Below, piece after piece: positions 33,441 through 42,519 of a stretch of DNA of 64,000 bases. Source of the stretch: Candidatus Latescibacterota bacterium (lineage in GTDB: Bacteria; Latescibacterota; UBA2968; UBA8231). Where the stretch lies: NCBI GenBank assembly GCA_022820485.1, contig JAJEFJ010000082.1, positions 124,001 through 188,000 of the forward strand, in the 5' to 3' direction. Below the pieces are notes generated by a model, which did not search any database, had not been told where the DNA came from, and worked only from the letters and a program-made list of their open reading frames with translations. Numbering within the stretch: the stretch's first letter is position 1; every line of letters begins with the position of its first letter. The translations under genes and the position numbers were made by a program.

Positions 33441-34802
33441 ATGTCTGATATTCAAGAGCAAGTACTGACGTCGCCTACCAGCGCGCTAGTCGATACCTCC
33501 CACCGGGACTTGCGCGACGACGAGTATTGGCGCGCCATTCCCGCCTATGCTGATTTGCGTGCAGATGAGTTCCACGAGCATCGCTTTCAGAGCCGCAATA
33601 GCGTGACGAGCCTGAAGAAGCTGCGGGAGGTACTCGGCAGCGTCGTTTCAGAGGCTTTTTATCGCGATGTCGAGCAGGGGCTTTTGCGCTCGCCGATGAG
33701 CCTGCGGATTTCTCCGTATATACTGAGTCTGATTGACTGGTCGGAGCCAGCCGAGGATCCGCTGCGCATTCAGTTTTTGCCCATGGAATCGCGGATGTGG
33801 CCCGATCATCCGGAACTCGCTCTAGATTCGCTGCACGAGCAAGTGGATTCTCCGGTGCCGGGCCTGACGCATCGCTACGCCGACCGGGCGCTGTTTTTGG
33901 CGCTCGACACCTGTCCGGTTTACTGCCGTTTCTGCACTCGTTCCTATGCGGTAGGGTTGGATACCGAGGACGTGGAGAAAGTGCATTTTGGGGCCATTGC
34001 CCAGCGGTGGGAGCAAGTTTTTGCCTATATCGCTTCGCGGCCCGAGTTAGAAGACATCGTCATCAGCGGCGGCGATGTGGCCAACCTCAAGGCCGAACAC
34101 ATCGAATACATTGGAACTCGCTTACTCAGCATCGAACACGTGCGGCGGATGCGCTACGCGACAAAAGCGCCGGCGATTATGCCGCAGAAACTCGTCACAG
34201 ACCGCGAGTGGGTTGATGCCCTTACGCGGGTTGTCGAAGCGGGACGCAAGAGCCACAAGGAAGTTGCGCTGCACACGCATTTCAACCACCCGCGCGAAAT
34301 CACGGCTATCAGCGGCCGCGCACTCGACGAATTGATGGAGCACGGCATCTGCGTGCGCAACCAAACCGTCTTGCAAAGAGGTGTCAACGACGACGTCAAC
34401 ACCATGCAGCATCTCGTGCGGCAGCTCAGTTACCTCAATGTTCATCCGTATTACACCTTTGTTCACGATATGGTGCGTGGGGTCGAAGAGCTGCGTACGA
34501 CTTTGGCGACGGCGATTTCCCTAGAGAAGGCGGTTCGCGGGCGGACCGCGGGGTTCAATACGCCGGCCTTTGTACTCGACACCATGGGGGGCGGGGGGAA
34601 GCGCGATGTCCACTCCTACGAACACTACGATCGTCAGACGGGCATCGCCGTATTTACTAGCCCGGCCGTGCGGCCCGGCGAGTTCTTCTTTTATTACGAT
34701 CCCTTAGATGCGCTCGACCCGCTGATCGTCCAGCGCTGGAGCGATCCGGTCGAGCGTGCGGCTATGCGTCAAGCGGCGTTAGAAGCCGCCTGCCAGACGT
34801 AG
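33441..34802 (+). CDS. KamA family radical SAM protein (lysine 2,3-aminomutase-like)
   Basis: 453-residue PLP- and SAM-dependent enzyme. The cluster motif CPVYCRFC (Cys158, Cys162, Cys165) follows LFLALDT, then comes the family's DIVISGGDVANLKAEHIEYI, HTHFNHPREIT and QTVLQRGVNDD. The PLP lysine would be in the C-terminal GFNTPAFVLDTMGGGGKRDV block. Lysine 2,3-aminomutase makes beta-lysine, but relatives include glutamate 2,3-aminomutase and EpmB; EpmB is shorter (about 340 residues), so this length fits a true aminomutase. No lysine-fermentation genes are near. The start at 33441 has a weak ribosome site. Confidence 0.88.
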   Translation: MSDIQEQVLTSPTSALVDTSHRDLRDDEYWRAIPAYADLRADEFHEHRFQSRNSVTSLKKLREVLGSVVSEAFYRDVEQGLLRSPMSLRISPYILSLIDWSEPAEDPLRIQFLPMESRMWPDHPELALDSLHEQVDSPVPGLTHRYADRALFLALDTCPVYCRFCTRSYAVGLDTEDVEKVHFGAIAQRWEQVFAYIASRPELEDIVISGGDVANLKAEHIEYIGTRLLSIEHVRRMRYATKAPAIMPQKLVTDREWVDALTRVVEAGRKSHKEVALHTHFNHPREITAISGRALDELMEHGICVRNQTVLQRGVNDDVNTMQHLVRQLSYLNVHPYYTFVHDMVRGVEELRTTLATAISLEKAVRGRTAGFNTPAFVLDTMGGGGKRDVHSYEHYDRQTGIAVFTSPAVRPGEFFFYYDPLDALDPLIVQRWSDPVERAAMRQAALEAACQT

Positions 34803-34898
34803 CGAGCGGGCAGTCACTAAGCTGGCATTTGCCCTTGTGGACTCGTATGTCTTATCTATTAGCAACATTAAACCTTAAGACTTTCAGGGTGTACAGCA

Positions 34899-36557
34899 AT
34901 GGAATATCCAGATATGATCCAAGCATTAGTGGGCTTGGGCCTGCTCGCTTTGGGCGGTGGTCTGGGTTTTCTGCTGAGTTATCAATTAAAAAGGGGTATC
35001 TTGCCCCAAGTGGAGAAAGAGGCAGAAGACCGAGTGCGGCAGCAGCTAGCCGAAGAAGAGCGCGCAGTGCGGCTGAGCTTGCTCGAAGAACGGGATGACT
35101 GGTATAAAACCAAAGCCCGCCAAGAGGCCGAGTTAGAAGATCAATTGGCTGACCTGAACCGCCGCGATAAGAGCTTGGCACAGCTCGTAGGCGACCTCAA
35201 TAGCCAGAAAGAAGAGCAGAACCGGGCGTGGAATCGCCTCAAGAATCAGGAGCAGCGGATTGGCCAGCGCGAACGGACCTTAAAAGAAGAAGAAGGGGAA
35301 CTAGGTCAAATGCGCGCCGATTACCAGCAACGTCTAGAATTGGCTAGCGGGCTGCCCGCGGACGAAGCGCGCGAACAGATGATGGAGCATCTGGCCGGCG
35401 AGGTGCGCGGACGGGCGGCGGCCATGATCCGCAGCGAGCGTACCAGGGCTAAGGAAGAGTCGGACCGAGAAGCCAAAAAAATCATCGCCCAAGCTATTCA
35501 GCGTTGTGCAGTTGAAGAAACCGTCCACTTGGTCACCTCGACCGTGCCCTTGCCCAACGAGGGAATCAAAAGTCGCATCATCGGTAAGGAAGGACGCAAC
35601 GTGCGTGCATTTGAGACAGCGACCGGAGTCAAAGTCGTGGTCGATGATACGCCCGACGCCGTATTGCTTTCGTCCTACGATCCAGCGCGGCGCGAAGTGG
35701 CTAGCCGTGCCATGCAGCAGCTAATCAGCAGCGGCGGTTTCACTCCAACCAAGATTGAGGAAGTAGTAGAGGAGTGCCGCAAGACCCTAGACCAAGATAT
35801 GGTCGCGGTCGGTAAGAGCGCCCTCAGCGAGATCGGGGCTAGCCAGTACCACGCTGATTTGCCCTATTATGTGGGCATGCTCAAATATCGAGCTAGCTTT
35901 GGACAAAACCTTTTACAGCACTGCCTAGAGGTCGCCCATTTGGCCGGAGGGATGGCTGCCGAGGTCGGCTTGGATGTGCCGTTGGCCAAGCGGGCGGGCC
36001 TCTTGCACGATATCGGCAAGACCGTCAGTAAGGAGCTAGAAGGAGGCCACGTCGAATTGGGTATCAAGCTAGGCGAGCAATTCGACGAGCATCTGACCGT
36101 CAAGGAAGTCATCGCCGAGCACCACGAGGACCACGATCGCCTTTCGCCGATCTGCTTCTTGGTCAAGGCGGCCGATACTATATCGTCGATACGGCCCGGA
36201 GGACGGCGCGAGGACCTCGAAGGTTATACCCGCCGCATTATGCGTTTGGAAGAAATCGCGACTTCGTTTGCGGGCGTCACAGACGTGTACGCCATCAACG
36301 CCGGCCGCGAGATTCGCGTCATGGTCTGTGGCGAACAGATCGGGGATGAAGACGCCGAGATGCTGGCATTCGACATAGCCGAGCGCGTCAAGACCGAGTT
36401 GACCTTTGCCGGCCAAGTCAAGGTCGTGGTCGTACGCCAGACGCAGGTGGTGCGCCATACCGAGCGGGGCCGTGGTGATCGGCGTAACAGCGATACGCGT
36501 AATAGAAGCGGTCGTCGGCCGCGCAACGGAGGCCGTAGAGGGAATGTCGGTAGCTAA
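34899..36557 (+). CDS. rny: Ribonuclease Y
   Basis: Membrane-anchored endoribonuclease that starts mRNA decay, 552 residues. An N-terminal transmembrane helix (about 8-27) and a long coiled coil (35-150) lead into the KH domain (IKSRIIGKEGRNVRAFETATG) and the HD domain with the HD pair in RAGLLHDIGKTV and the later AEHHEDHD. The family end VVVRQTQVV is followed by an extra 33-residue tail rich in Arg, Gly and Asn (ERGRGDRRNSD, RRPRNGGRRG) that standard RNase Y lacks; it may bind RNA. The ATG at 34899 was chosen as the first in frame before the membrane helix. The 3' end overlaps dxr. Confidence 0.94.
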   Translation: MEYPDMIQALVGLGLLALGGGLGFLLSYQLKRGILPQVEKEAEDRVRQQLAEEERAVRLSLLEERDDWYKTKARQEAELEDQLADLNRRDKSLAQLVGDLNSQKEEQNRAWNRLKNQEQRIGQRERTLKEEEGELGQMRADYQQRLELASGLPADEAREQMMEHLAGEVRGRAAAMIRSERTRAKEESDREAKKIIAQAIQRCAVEETVHLVTSTVPLPNEGIKSRIIGKEGRNVRAFETATGVKVVVDDTPDAVLLSSYDPARREVASRAMQQLISSGGFTPTKIEEVVEECRKTLDQDMVAVGKSALSEIGASQYHADLPYYVGMLKYRASFGQNLLQHCLEVAHLAGGMAAEVGLDVPLAKRAGLLHDIGKTVSKELEGGHVELGIKLGEQFDEHLTVKEVIAEHHEDHDRLSPICFLVKAADTISSIRPGGRREDLEGYTRRIMRLEEIATSFAGVTDVYAINAGREIRVMVCGEQIGDEDAEMLAFDIAERVKTELTFAGQVKVVVVRQTQVVRHTERGRGDRRNSDTRNRSGRRPRNGGRRGNVGS

Positions 36558-37740
36558 ATTCGCCTCAACTGAAATGGCTGACGACCCTAAAAGAATTGTC
36601 GTTCTCGGTTGCACCGGGTCGATTGGCGATACGTGTTTCAAAGTCCTCGAAAATCTGGGAAATGGGTACGAAATCGTGGGCTTGGCAGGTGGGGCCAAGG
36701 TCGATAAGCTGATTGCGCGCGCGCGTTGTTGGCCGCCGCAAAAAATTTGCGTTCTGGATACCGAGGCCAGAAAGTGGGTGCAGAGCGCAGTACCGCAGGT
36801 CGAGGTGGTTTATGGTACAGAAGGACTGTGTGAACTGGCCACCATGCCGGAGGCAGATATGGTGCTCAACGGGCTTGTCGGCGCTGTTGGCCTCGCTCCG
36901 ACGCTGGCGGCGTTGGCACAGGGCAAGACCGTGGCTATGGCTAACAAAGAACCGCTGGTCATGGCAGGCGGTCTGATCTTGCAGCAAGCCGAGCGCGGCG
37001 GAGGGACCGTGCTGCCATTGGACAGTGAGCCTAACGCCATTTGGCAGTGTCTGAAAGGCGAAGAGCGCAAAAGCTTGAAGCGGATCATTCTCACGGCCTC
37101 TGGGGGACCGTTCTTTGGTCTCAGTCGCGAGCAGATGCGCGACATTACCCCGGAGCAGGCCATTGCTCACCCCACTTGGAAAATGGGCGCCAAGATCAGC
37201 GTGGATTCGGCAACTCTGATGAACAAAGGCTTTGAAGTCATCGAGGCGGCATGGCTCTTTGGCGTGGCGGTCGAACAAGTGGATGTGGTCGTCCACCGTC
37301 AGTCGGTGGTGCATGCGCTGGTTGAATTCGCCGATGGATCGCTGTTGGCGCACATGGGCAAGACCGATATGATGCTGCCGATCCAATACGCGCTGACTCA
37401 CCCCGAGCGGCGGGAGGTTCCACTCGACAATCTCGATCTCAAGCAAGTGGGTCAACTAAATTTCGCCGCGCCAGACAGAGCGAATTTCCCCTGTTTGGAT
37501 TTGTGCTACGAAGCAGGCCGGAGCGGTGGGACCTTTCCATCTGCTCTCAACGCGGCCAACGAAGAGGCTGTGGGAGCTTTTCTGGCGCGGCAAATCGGCT
37601 TCCTCGATATCGCCGACCTAAACAGCTATGTGCTTTCACGCTGCGGCACTCAGGAGGCGGTTTCGCTCGAATCCATCTTAGACGAGGATCGTTGCGCACG
37701 GCGGCTGGCCCGGGAGTGGGTCGCCGGGCGGGCGAGGTAA
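36544..37740 (+). CDS. dxr: 1-deoxy-D-xylulose 5-phosphate reductoisomerase
   Basis: Second enzyme of the MEP isoprenoid pathway, 398 residues as usual. NADPH-binding VVLGCTGSIGDT, then ANKEPLVMAGG, the substrate/metal block PLDSEPNAIWQCL with the conserved Asp and Glu, SASGGPF-like LTASGGPFFG, HPTWKMGAKISVDSATLMNKG, and NAANEEAVGAFL at the end. All active-site residues appear intact. The start is the ATG at 36544 inside the last codons of rny, with GGAGG about 11 bases upstream; an ATG at 36574 is possible. The MEP pathway is standard for bacteria with peptidoglycan. The next small gene begins four bases after its stop. Confidence 0.95.
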   Translation: MSVAKFASTEMADDPKRIVVLGCTGSIGDTCFKVLENLGNGYEIVGLAGGAKVDKLIARARCWPPQKICVLDTEARKWVQSAVPQVEVVYGTEGLCELATMPEADMVLNGLVGAVGLAPTLAALAQGKTVAMANKEPLVMAGGLILQQAERGGGTVLPLDSEPNAIWQCLKGEERKSLKRIILTASGGPFFGLSREQMRDITPEQAIAHPTWKMGAKISVDSATLMNKGFEVIEAAWLFGVAVEQVDVVVHRQSVVHALVEFADGSLLAHMGKTDMMLPIQYALTHPERREVPLDNLDLKQVGQLNFAAPDRANFPCLDLCYEAGRSGGTFPSALNAANEEAVGAFLARQIGFLDIADLNSYVLSRCGTQEAVSLESILDEDRCARRLAREWVAGRAR

Positions 37741-37743
37741 TTT

Positions 37744-38016
37744 ATGGCGCAAAACACCAACGCATCACGACACAAAGCACTGGCACTATGCCAGAAGATA
37801 CTCCGTATTAACACCGGGGTCATACTTGTGGCTTTTGCGCTGATTATTATCCTAACCACGGTCTCGACGGCCGAGTGGGTGCGAGCTGCTGGCAAGGCGC
37901 TCTACTACGTCATTGCGTTACAGGCTCTCACGTCGGTAGGGACTTGGTACTACCGCACTCGTTTGGAGAAAGCGCTGGCAAAGGTCGAGGGGGATAGCCC
38001 GCATGGAGACCATTAA
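37744..38016 (+). CDS. Small two-helix membrane protein
   Basis: 90 residues, not recognised. Two hydrophobic segments (about 22-40 and 50-66) are linked by AEWVRAAGKA, and both ends are polar, so both lie on the same side of the membrane. It is packed between dxr (four-base gap) and queD (14-base overlap), so it is surely translated with them, but neither enzyme needs a membrane partner. Function unknown. Confidence 0.7.
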   Translation: MAQNTNASRHKALALCQKILRINTGVILVAFALIIILTTVSTAEWVRAAGKALYYVIALQALTSVGTWYYRTRLEKALAKVEGDSPHGDH

Positions 38017-38443
38017 GGCGCGGGGTAAATTCCACGCCGCTCATCGGCAGCTAGACTACGACGGTAAATGTGCCTACGTCCACGGGCATACATGGCGCGG
38101 TGCATTCGTCATTCGCACCGAGTGCTTTCCGCGGCTGGAAAAACTGGATATGTCCGTTGACTTCGGCGCGCTCAAGGACATCTTCAAATTCTTGGATCAC
38201 AAGATGTTGATTTCCGCGCGGGATGCGACCTTTCTCGACACCAAGCTCTTCGATCCACAGGGCGTCGTGGTCATGCCAGGCGAAAATCCGAGTGTGGAAA
38301 ATGTGGCCGAGTACTGCCTCGACCAAGCGGTCGAGGTATTGCAGGGGCTGTTCCCACAGCGTGGCTATCAGTACCACATTGAAGTTTCCATCCAAGAGAC
38401 TGACAACAATTTCTTTGTAGCCGACCGCCTCCTCCGTTGCTGA
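38003..38443 (+). CDS. queD: 6-carboxytetrahydropterin synthase-like (QueD)
   Basis: 146-residue PTPS/QueD family enzyme of queuosine synthesis. The zinc ligands are His14 in KFHAAHRQL and His27/His29 in YVHGHTW, with catalytic Cys23 four residues before. The MSVDFGALKDIFKFLDHK block, ENPSVENVAEY and a final VSIQETDNN complete the fold. QueD uses dihydroneopterin triphosphate made by GTP cyclohydrolase I; the only folE in the window is a fragment at 33.2 kb. The ATG at 38003 overlaps the small membrane protein gene. A 6-pyruvoyl tetrahydropterin synthase role is possible but less usual in bacteria. Confidence 0.88.
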   Translation: METIKARGKFHAAHRQLDYDGKCAYVHGHTWRGAFVIRTECFPRLEKLDMSVDFGALKDIFKFLDHKMLISARDATFLDTKLFDPQGVVVMPGENPSVENVAEYCLDQAVEVLQGLFPQRGYQYHIEVSIQETDNNFFVADRLLRC

Positions 38444-38461
38444 GCACTAGGATGCAGAGCT

Positions 38462-38719
38462 ATGGTGCAGGAAAAGATGATGATCGCCAGAGAGGTCGCC
38501 ACCTATCTCCGCTGTTCGCCCTCCACGGTGCGTCGCATGGTCCGTCGCGGCCAGATTCCCCATTATAGATTTGGCAAGCTAGTGCGGTTTCGCCTGAGCG
38601 AAATCGAGCGTTGGTTGGCCCTGCACCACGAAGGATCAGTGCTCTTGCGGGGAAGGGCGGTGGCGTCCAATTCAGATCAACTCTCCCTTTTTCCGATGGG
38701 AGGGGAAAATGGCGAATGA
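38462..38719 (+). CDS. Excisionase-family helix-turn-helix protein
   Basis: 85-residue DNA-binding protein of the HTH_17/excisionase (MerR-like) type: MIAREVATYLRCSPSTVRRMVRRGQIPHYR then FGKLVRFRLSEIERWL, which is the usual winged HTH of AlpA/Xis proteins and of small chromosomal regulators. The last 30 residues have no clear fold. It lies 18 bases after queD and overlaps the beta-oxidation gene by 11 bases, so it may be an autoregulator of that gene or simply a passenger. No integrase or attachment site is nearby, so a phage role is unlikely. Confidence 0.8.
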   Translation: MVQEKMMIAREVATYLRCSPSTVRRMVRRGQIPHYRFGKLVRFRLSEIERWLALHHEGSVLLRGRAVASNSDQLSLFPMGGENGE

Positions 38720-40988
38720 AAAAGCGAAAAATGTGGTGGTGCTCGGCGCTGGAGTCATGGGAGGGCAAATCGCAGCTCTGCTCGCCTGTGCGGGTCACAA
38801 GGTACATCTCCTCGACTTGCCGTTGGAAGGCGATGAAGCGGGCCGTGCTCGTCAGGGGTTGGAAAAAGCCCTCGCGAGCCGCCCGCCCGCTTTCTATCTA
38901 GCGGAGATGGCCCAACGTATCCAGCTAAGGAGCTTGGAGGATTTAGCCTGCGTTGGAGAGGCTGATTGGGTCATCGAAGCTGTAGTAGAAGAAAGTGCGC
39001 CCAAAAGGGCGTTGCTGGCCCGACTGGAGCCGTACCTGCACGACGGATTGATCATCAGTAGCAATACCTCGGGGCTATCTATCGCCGAGTTGGCGCGCGA
39101 CCGCTCGGCGGAGTTTTGCCGCTGCTTTCTCGGGGTGCATTTCTTCAATCCGCCGCGCTACATGAAATTGGTCGAAGTCATCCCCGGGCCGGATACCGAG
39201 CCGGCTATCGTCCAGCAGATGGTCAATTTTCTCAGTGAGGAGTTGGGCAAGGGCGTGGTCCGCGGCCAAGACACGCCTAATTTCATCGGCAATCGCCTAT
39301 GGATTTTTGCCGCCTGCGACATGTTGCAAAGGATGGAGCGGGACGGGCTAGGCGTGGCAGAAGTTGACGCGCTGACTGGCCCTCTGATGGGGCGGCCCCC
39401 AAGCGCGACCTTGCGCGTCTGCGACATCGTGGGCTTGGATACGGTCGCGCACGTGGCTGAGACCAGCTACGAAGGATTGCCGGCGGATCCGTGGCGGTCG
39501 CTTTTTGCGCTGCCGGCGTTTTATCGGCGCATGTTGGAGGAGAATGTGCTCGGAGCCAAGGTCAATGCCGGGTTTTACCGCAAGGCCGAGATGGGCATTG
39601 AGGCCCTCGATTTGGATACCTTCGCTTACCAACCCGTGCAAAAGGTGGATTTGGGGGCCTTAGAATCGGCATTGAGCGAGCGTTCTCCAGTGCGCCGCCT
39701 CCGTGCCTTATGGGACGATCCGGGACCGTGGGGTCAACTCGGGCGAGCGCATCTCGCGGCCGTGCTGGCCTACGCCGCCGAACACGCGGCCGACATTGCC
39801 GGCGACATTGTTCAAATTGATCAGGCGATGCGCTGGGGATTTAACTGGGCGCTAGGGCCATTTGAACTGTGGGATCTCTTCGGCGTCGAAGAGGTCGTCA
39901 GCACTCTGGAAGCCAACCAACAGCGAGTACCTGATCTCGCCGACCAATTGCTCGCCGCAGGTGAAACGCATTTTTATCACGAGCAAGGCGCGTTCTCACC
40001 GACTCAGTTGCAGCGCGAAAGCTGGCAACCGCCAGCCGACGATTGGGATAAACTTGCTGCCGAGCGAGCCATCTGGTCCAATGACGGCGCGTACTTGGTC
40101 GAACTGGACGAGGGTCTAGGGACGCTGGTTTTTAGCAACAAAATGAACGCCTTGGGGCCAGCGGCCCTAGAAGCCGTCCATCACGCAGTGGATACAGCCT
40201 CTTTTGCCGGCTTGGTACTCGCCGGTGCTGGCTCCTTGTTCTCGGTCGGTGCCGACTTGAAGCACGTGGCCAAGCTCGTCGATGCGAAAGACTGGGCGGG
40301 GCTAGAAGCGTTTGTCGCTGCCTTCCAAGAGGCCGTGCAGGCGTTGCGCTACGCGTCTTTCCCGGTCGTCGCGGCTCTTCGCGGCTTGGCGCTGGGAGGC
40401 GGGTGCGAGTTCGCCTTGGGGTCTGATGGGCGCGTGGCGGCGGCTGAGCTAGGCATGGGCTTGGTAGAGACCAAGGTCGGCTTGATCCCCGGCAGCGGCG
40501 GCTGTATGGAGATGGCGCGGCGGGGAGCAAGCGATATAGCATCTGCGTTTGAGACAATTTTTACCGGAAACTTCAGCGATAACGCCTTCCAAGCCCGAGC
40601 GTGGGGTCTCCTCGGTGCTGACGATGAGATTGTCTTTGCCGAGGGCCAACTCTTAAAGCGGGCCGTAGCCAAACTGCGCAGTCTGCTCGCCGCAGGCTAC
40701 TGTGCTAGCGCACCAGATGGAGTGGAGGTCACTGGAGACGAAGGGCTGGCACTTTTGCACGAGCGCCTAGACGAAGGCAGGGCTGCTGGGCAGCTCAGCG
40801 AGCACGACGTGGTCGTAGGGCGTGGTCTGGCGCGGGTGCTTACCGGAGGTGGTGGGGTTCACCGGGGAGTAGAGGAGCGCGACTTGCTCGATTTGGAACG
40901 CGAGGTCTTTCTGCAACTATGCGGCACCGAGCGCACGCGAGAGCGCATCGCGCACATGCTGCACACAGGCAAACCATTGAGAAATTGA
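38709..40988 (+). CDS. 3-hydroxyacyl-CoA dehydrogenase/enoyl-CoA hydratase fusion
   Basis: 759-residue bifunctional enzyme. Residues about 1-190 are the NAD-binding domain (NVVVLGAGVMGGQIAALLACAG, SNTSGLSIAEL, HFFNPPRYMKLVE), about 195-400 the two hydroxyacyl-CoA dehydrogenase C-terminal domains (TPNFIGNRLWIFA, MRWGFNWALGPFE), and about 455-700 an enoyl-CoA hydratase domain (GSLFSVGADLKHV, ALRGLALGGGCEFALGSDGRV, GLIPGSGG). This dehydrogenase-first order is that of FadN and of archaeal crotonyl-CoA hydratase/3-hydroxybutyryl-CoA dehydrogenase, not FadB. The pair of reactions turns an enoyl-CoA into a 3-oxoacyl-CoA. Ribosome site GGGAGGGG lies before the ATG at 38709. The AbfD-like gene follows in 16 bases. 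Confidence 0.9.
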   Translation: MANEKAKNVVVLGAGVMGGQIAALLACAGHKVHLLDLPLEGDEAGRARQGLEKALASRPPAFYLAEMAQRIQLRSLEDLACVGEADWVIEAVVEESAPKRALLARLEPYLHDGLIISSNTSGLSIAELARDRSAEFCRCFLGVHFFNPPRYMKLVEVIPGPDTEPAIVQQMVNFLSEELGKGVVRGQDTPNFIGNRLWIFAACDMLQRMERDGLGVAEVDALTGPLMGRPPSATLRVCDIVGLDTVAHVAETSYEGLPADPWRSLFALPAFYRRMLEENVLGAKVNAGFYRKAEMGIEALDLDTFAYQPVQKVDLGALESALSERSPVRRLRALWDDPGPWGQLGRAHLAAVLAYAAEHAADIAGDIVQIDQAMRWGFNWALGPFELWDLFGVEEVVSTLEANQQRVPDLADQLLAAGETHFYHEQGAFSPTQLQRESWQPPADDWDKLAAERAIWSNDGAYLVELDEGLGTLVFSNKMNALGPAALEAVHHAVDTASFAGLVLAGAGSLFSVGADLKHVAKLVDAKDWAGLEAFVAAFQEAVQALRYASFPVVAALRGLALGGGCEFALGSDGRVAAAELGMGLVETKVGLIPGSGGCMEMARRGASDIASAFETIFTGNFSDNAFQARAWGLLGADDEIVFAEGQLLKRAVAKLRSLLAAGYCASAPDGVEVTGDEGLALLHERLDEGRAAGQLSEHDVVVGRGLARVLTGGGGVHRGVEERDLLDLEREVFLQLCGTERTRERIAHMLHTGKPLRN

Positions 40989-41004
40989 AAGGGAAGGGGG
41001 CCTT

Positions 41005-42447
41005 ATGGGCTTGCGTAGTGCCGCCGAGTTTAAAGAGAGCTTGCGCGATGGGCGCGAAGTGTACCATCGGGGAGAGCGGGTCGAGGACGTAACCGCGCAT
41101 GACGATTTGGGGATCGGGGTCGATCACGTCGCCTTGGATTTTGAATTGGCCGAGGACCCGGAGCACCGCGATCTGATGACTTGGACGGATGAAGAACTGG
41201 ACGAACTCGTCAGTCGCTATTTTAAAATTCCGATAGATGCCGAGGATTTGCTCAATCGACGCGAGATGATTGAGCGTTCGACGCGGCTGGGCAGTAGCGT
41301 GGTGTTGCTAATCAAGGAAATTGGCACCGACGCTCTCTTCGCCCTCGACTTGGTTTCCGACCATTTGGATAAAAATGCCGGTGGACAATACAACGCACGC
41401 GTGCAAGCCTTCCACCGCGCGTGCAAGCAGCGCGACCTGAGCTTGGCCGTGGCCCAAACCGATGTAAAAGGCGACCGCAGTCTCTTGCCGTCGCAACAAG
41501 CCCACCCCGACTACTATGTCCACATTGTCGAGGAGCGAAGCGATGGAATCGTGGTGCGCGGGGCCAAAGCCCATACGACGTGTGCCCCGTATGTCGATGA
41601 ACTCATCGTCTTGCCGACCCGTGCGCTCAAGGAGGAGGATGCGGCCTATGCGGTTGCCTTTGCCACGCCAGTCAATGCGCCGGGGCTCAAGCTAATCGCC
41701 AGCCCCTTTGGCTCGCCGCCGGTGAGCCAGTTTCACCATCCGGTCAGTTCCGAGCATCGCATGATCGATACGCTGACGATCTTCGACGATGTGTTTATTC
41801 CCAACGAGCGCGTCTTCCTCAAAGGGGAGTGGCAATACGCCGGGCCGCTGGCCAACGCCTTTGTCGAATTCCACCGCTTTACAGCCGCCTCGTACAAACC
41901 GCCGCTCTGCGACCTCTTTATCGGAGCGGCGGCGCTCTTAGCCCACTATAACGGTATCGCCAAGGCCAGCCACGTGCGCGAGAAACTGACCAAGCTCATC
42001 ACCTATGCCGAGACCGTTCGCGGGCTGACCTTGGCTGCGGCCCACGATTGCCGTATTGCAGCGAACGGCACGGCCGTGCCCAATATCATCTTCACCAACT
42101 TGGCCAAATTCCACTTTGCCAATAACTATCACCAGGCTGTGTCTTGGGTTCAGGACATTGCCGGAGGGCTGGTGGTCACTGGGCCGTCGGAAGAGGACTT
42201 AGCCAATCCCGAGACCAAAGGCTATATCAAACGCTTCTTGGGTGGCGGGAGTGGCATCGACGCTGAGGCGCGACTGAAGGCAATCAACTTGGTGCGTGAC
42301 CTGACGGCTTCAACCTTTGGTGGTTACAACGAGCTATTGGCCATCCACGCCGAAGGCTCATTGGAAACCCAGAAAATCACCATTTTGCGAGATTACGATG
42401 TCGAGCGCTGTGTCCGGCTGGCCAAAGAAGCTATCGGCCTAGATTGA
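41005..42447 (+). CDS. 4-hydroxybutyryl-CoA dehydratase/HpaB family protein
   Basis: 480-residue flavin-fold enzyme of the HpaB/AbfD family. Long stretches look like clostridial AbfD (4-hydroxybutyryl-CoA dehydratase/vinylacetyl-CoA isomerase) as I recall it: TDVKGDRSLLPSQQAHPD, GIVVRGAKAH, LPTRALKEEDAAYAVAFA, FDDVFIPNERVF and DIAGGLVVTGPSEED. AbfD needs a [4Fe-4S] cluster on three cysteines and a histidine. Here the histidine is kept (His290 in FHRF), but the cysteine seven residues later is Tyr297, and the first cysteine pair near residue 100 is absent. It may therefore be a flavin-only isomerase or monooxygenase. Next to a fused enoyl-CoA hydratase/dehydrogenase, an acyl-CoA substrate is likely. 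Confidence 0.8.
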   Translation: MGLRSAAEFKESLRDGREVYHRGERVEDVTAHDDLGIGVDHVALDFELAEDPEHRDLMTWTDEELDELVSRYFKIPIDAEDLLNRREMIERSTRLGSSVVLLIKEIGTDALFALDLVSDHLDKNAGGQYNARVQAFHRACKQRDLSLAVAQTDVKGDRSLLPSQQAHPDYYVHIVEERSDGIVVRGAKAHTTCAPYVDELIVLPTRALKEEDAAYAVAFATPVNAPGLKLIASPFGSPPVSQFHHPVSSEHRMIDTLTIFDDVFIPNERVFLKGEWQYAGPLANAFVEFHRFTAASYKPPLCDLFIGAAALLAHYNGIAKASHVREKLTKLITYAETVRGLTLAAAHDCRIAANGTAVPNIIFTNLAKFHFANNYHQAVSWVQDIAGGLVVTGPSEEDLANPETKGYIKRFLGGGSGIDAEARLKAINLVRDLTASTFGGYNELLAIHAEGSLETQKITILRDYDVERCVRLAKEAIGLD

Positions 42448-42490
42448 GCTAAACACCAAATAATTAGGGAACAAGAAAGAACGAAAAGAG

Positions 42491-42519
42491 TTGATTATAT
42501 AAATTTAAAACCCTATATT
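42491..42519 (+). promoter_or_regulatory. Promoter of the sigma factor gene
   Basis: TTGATT at 42491-42496, a 17-base spacer and TATATT at 42514-42519, in AT-rich sequence. Transcription would start near 42526, giving a leader of about 155 bases before the ATG at 42681. Confidence 0.6.

Noticed and set aside
38462..38719. Excisionase-like gene as mark of a prophage or integrated element
   Set aside because: No integrase, attachment repeats or phage genes nearby, and it is packed within a metabolic operon.
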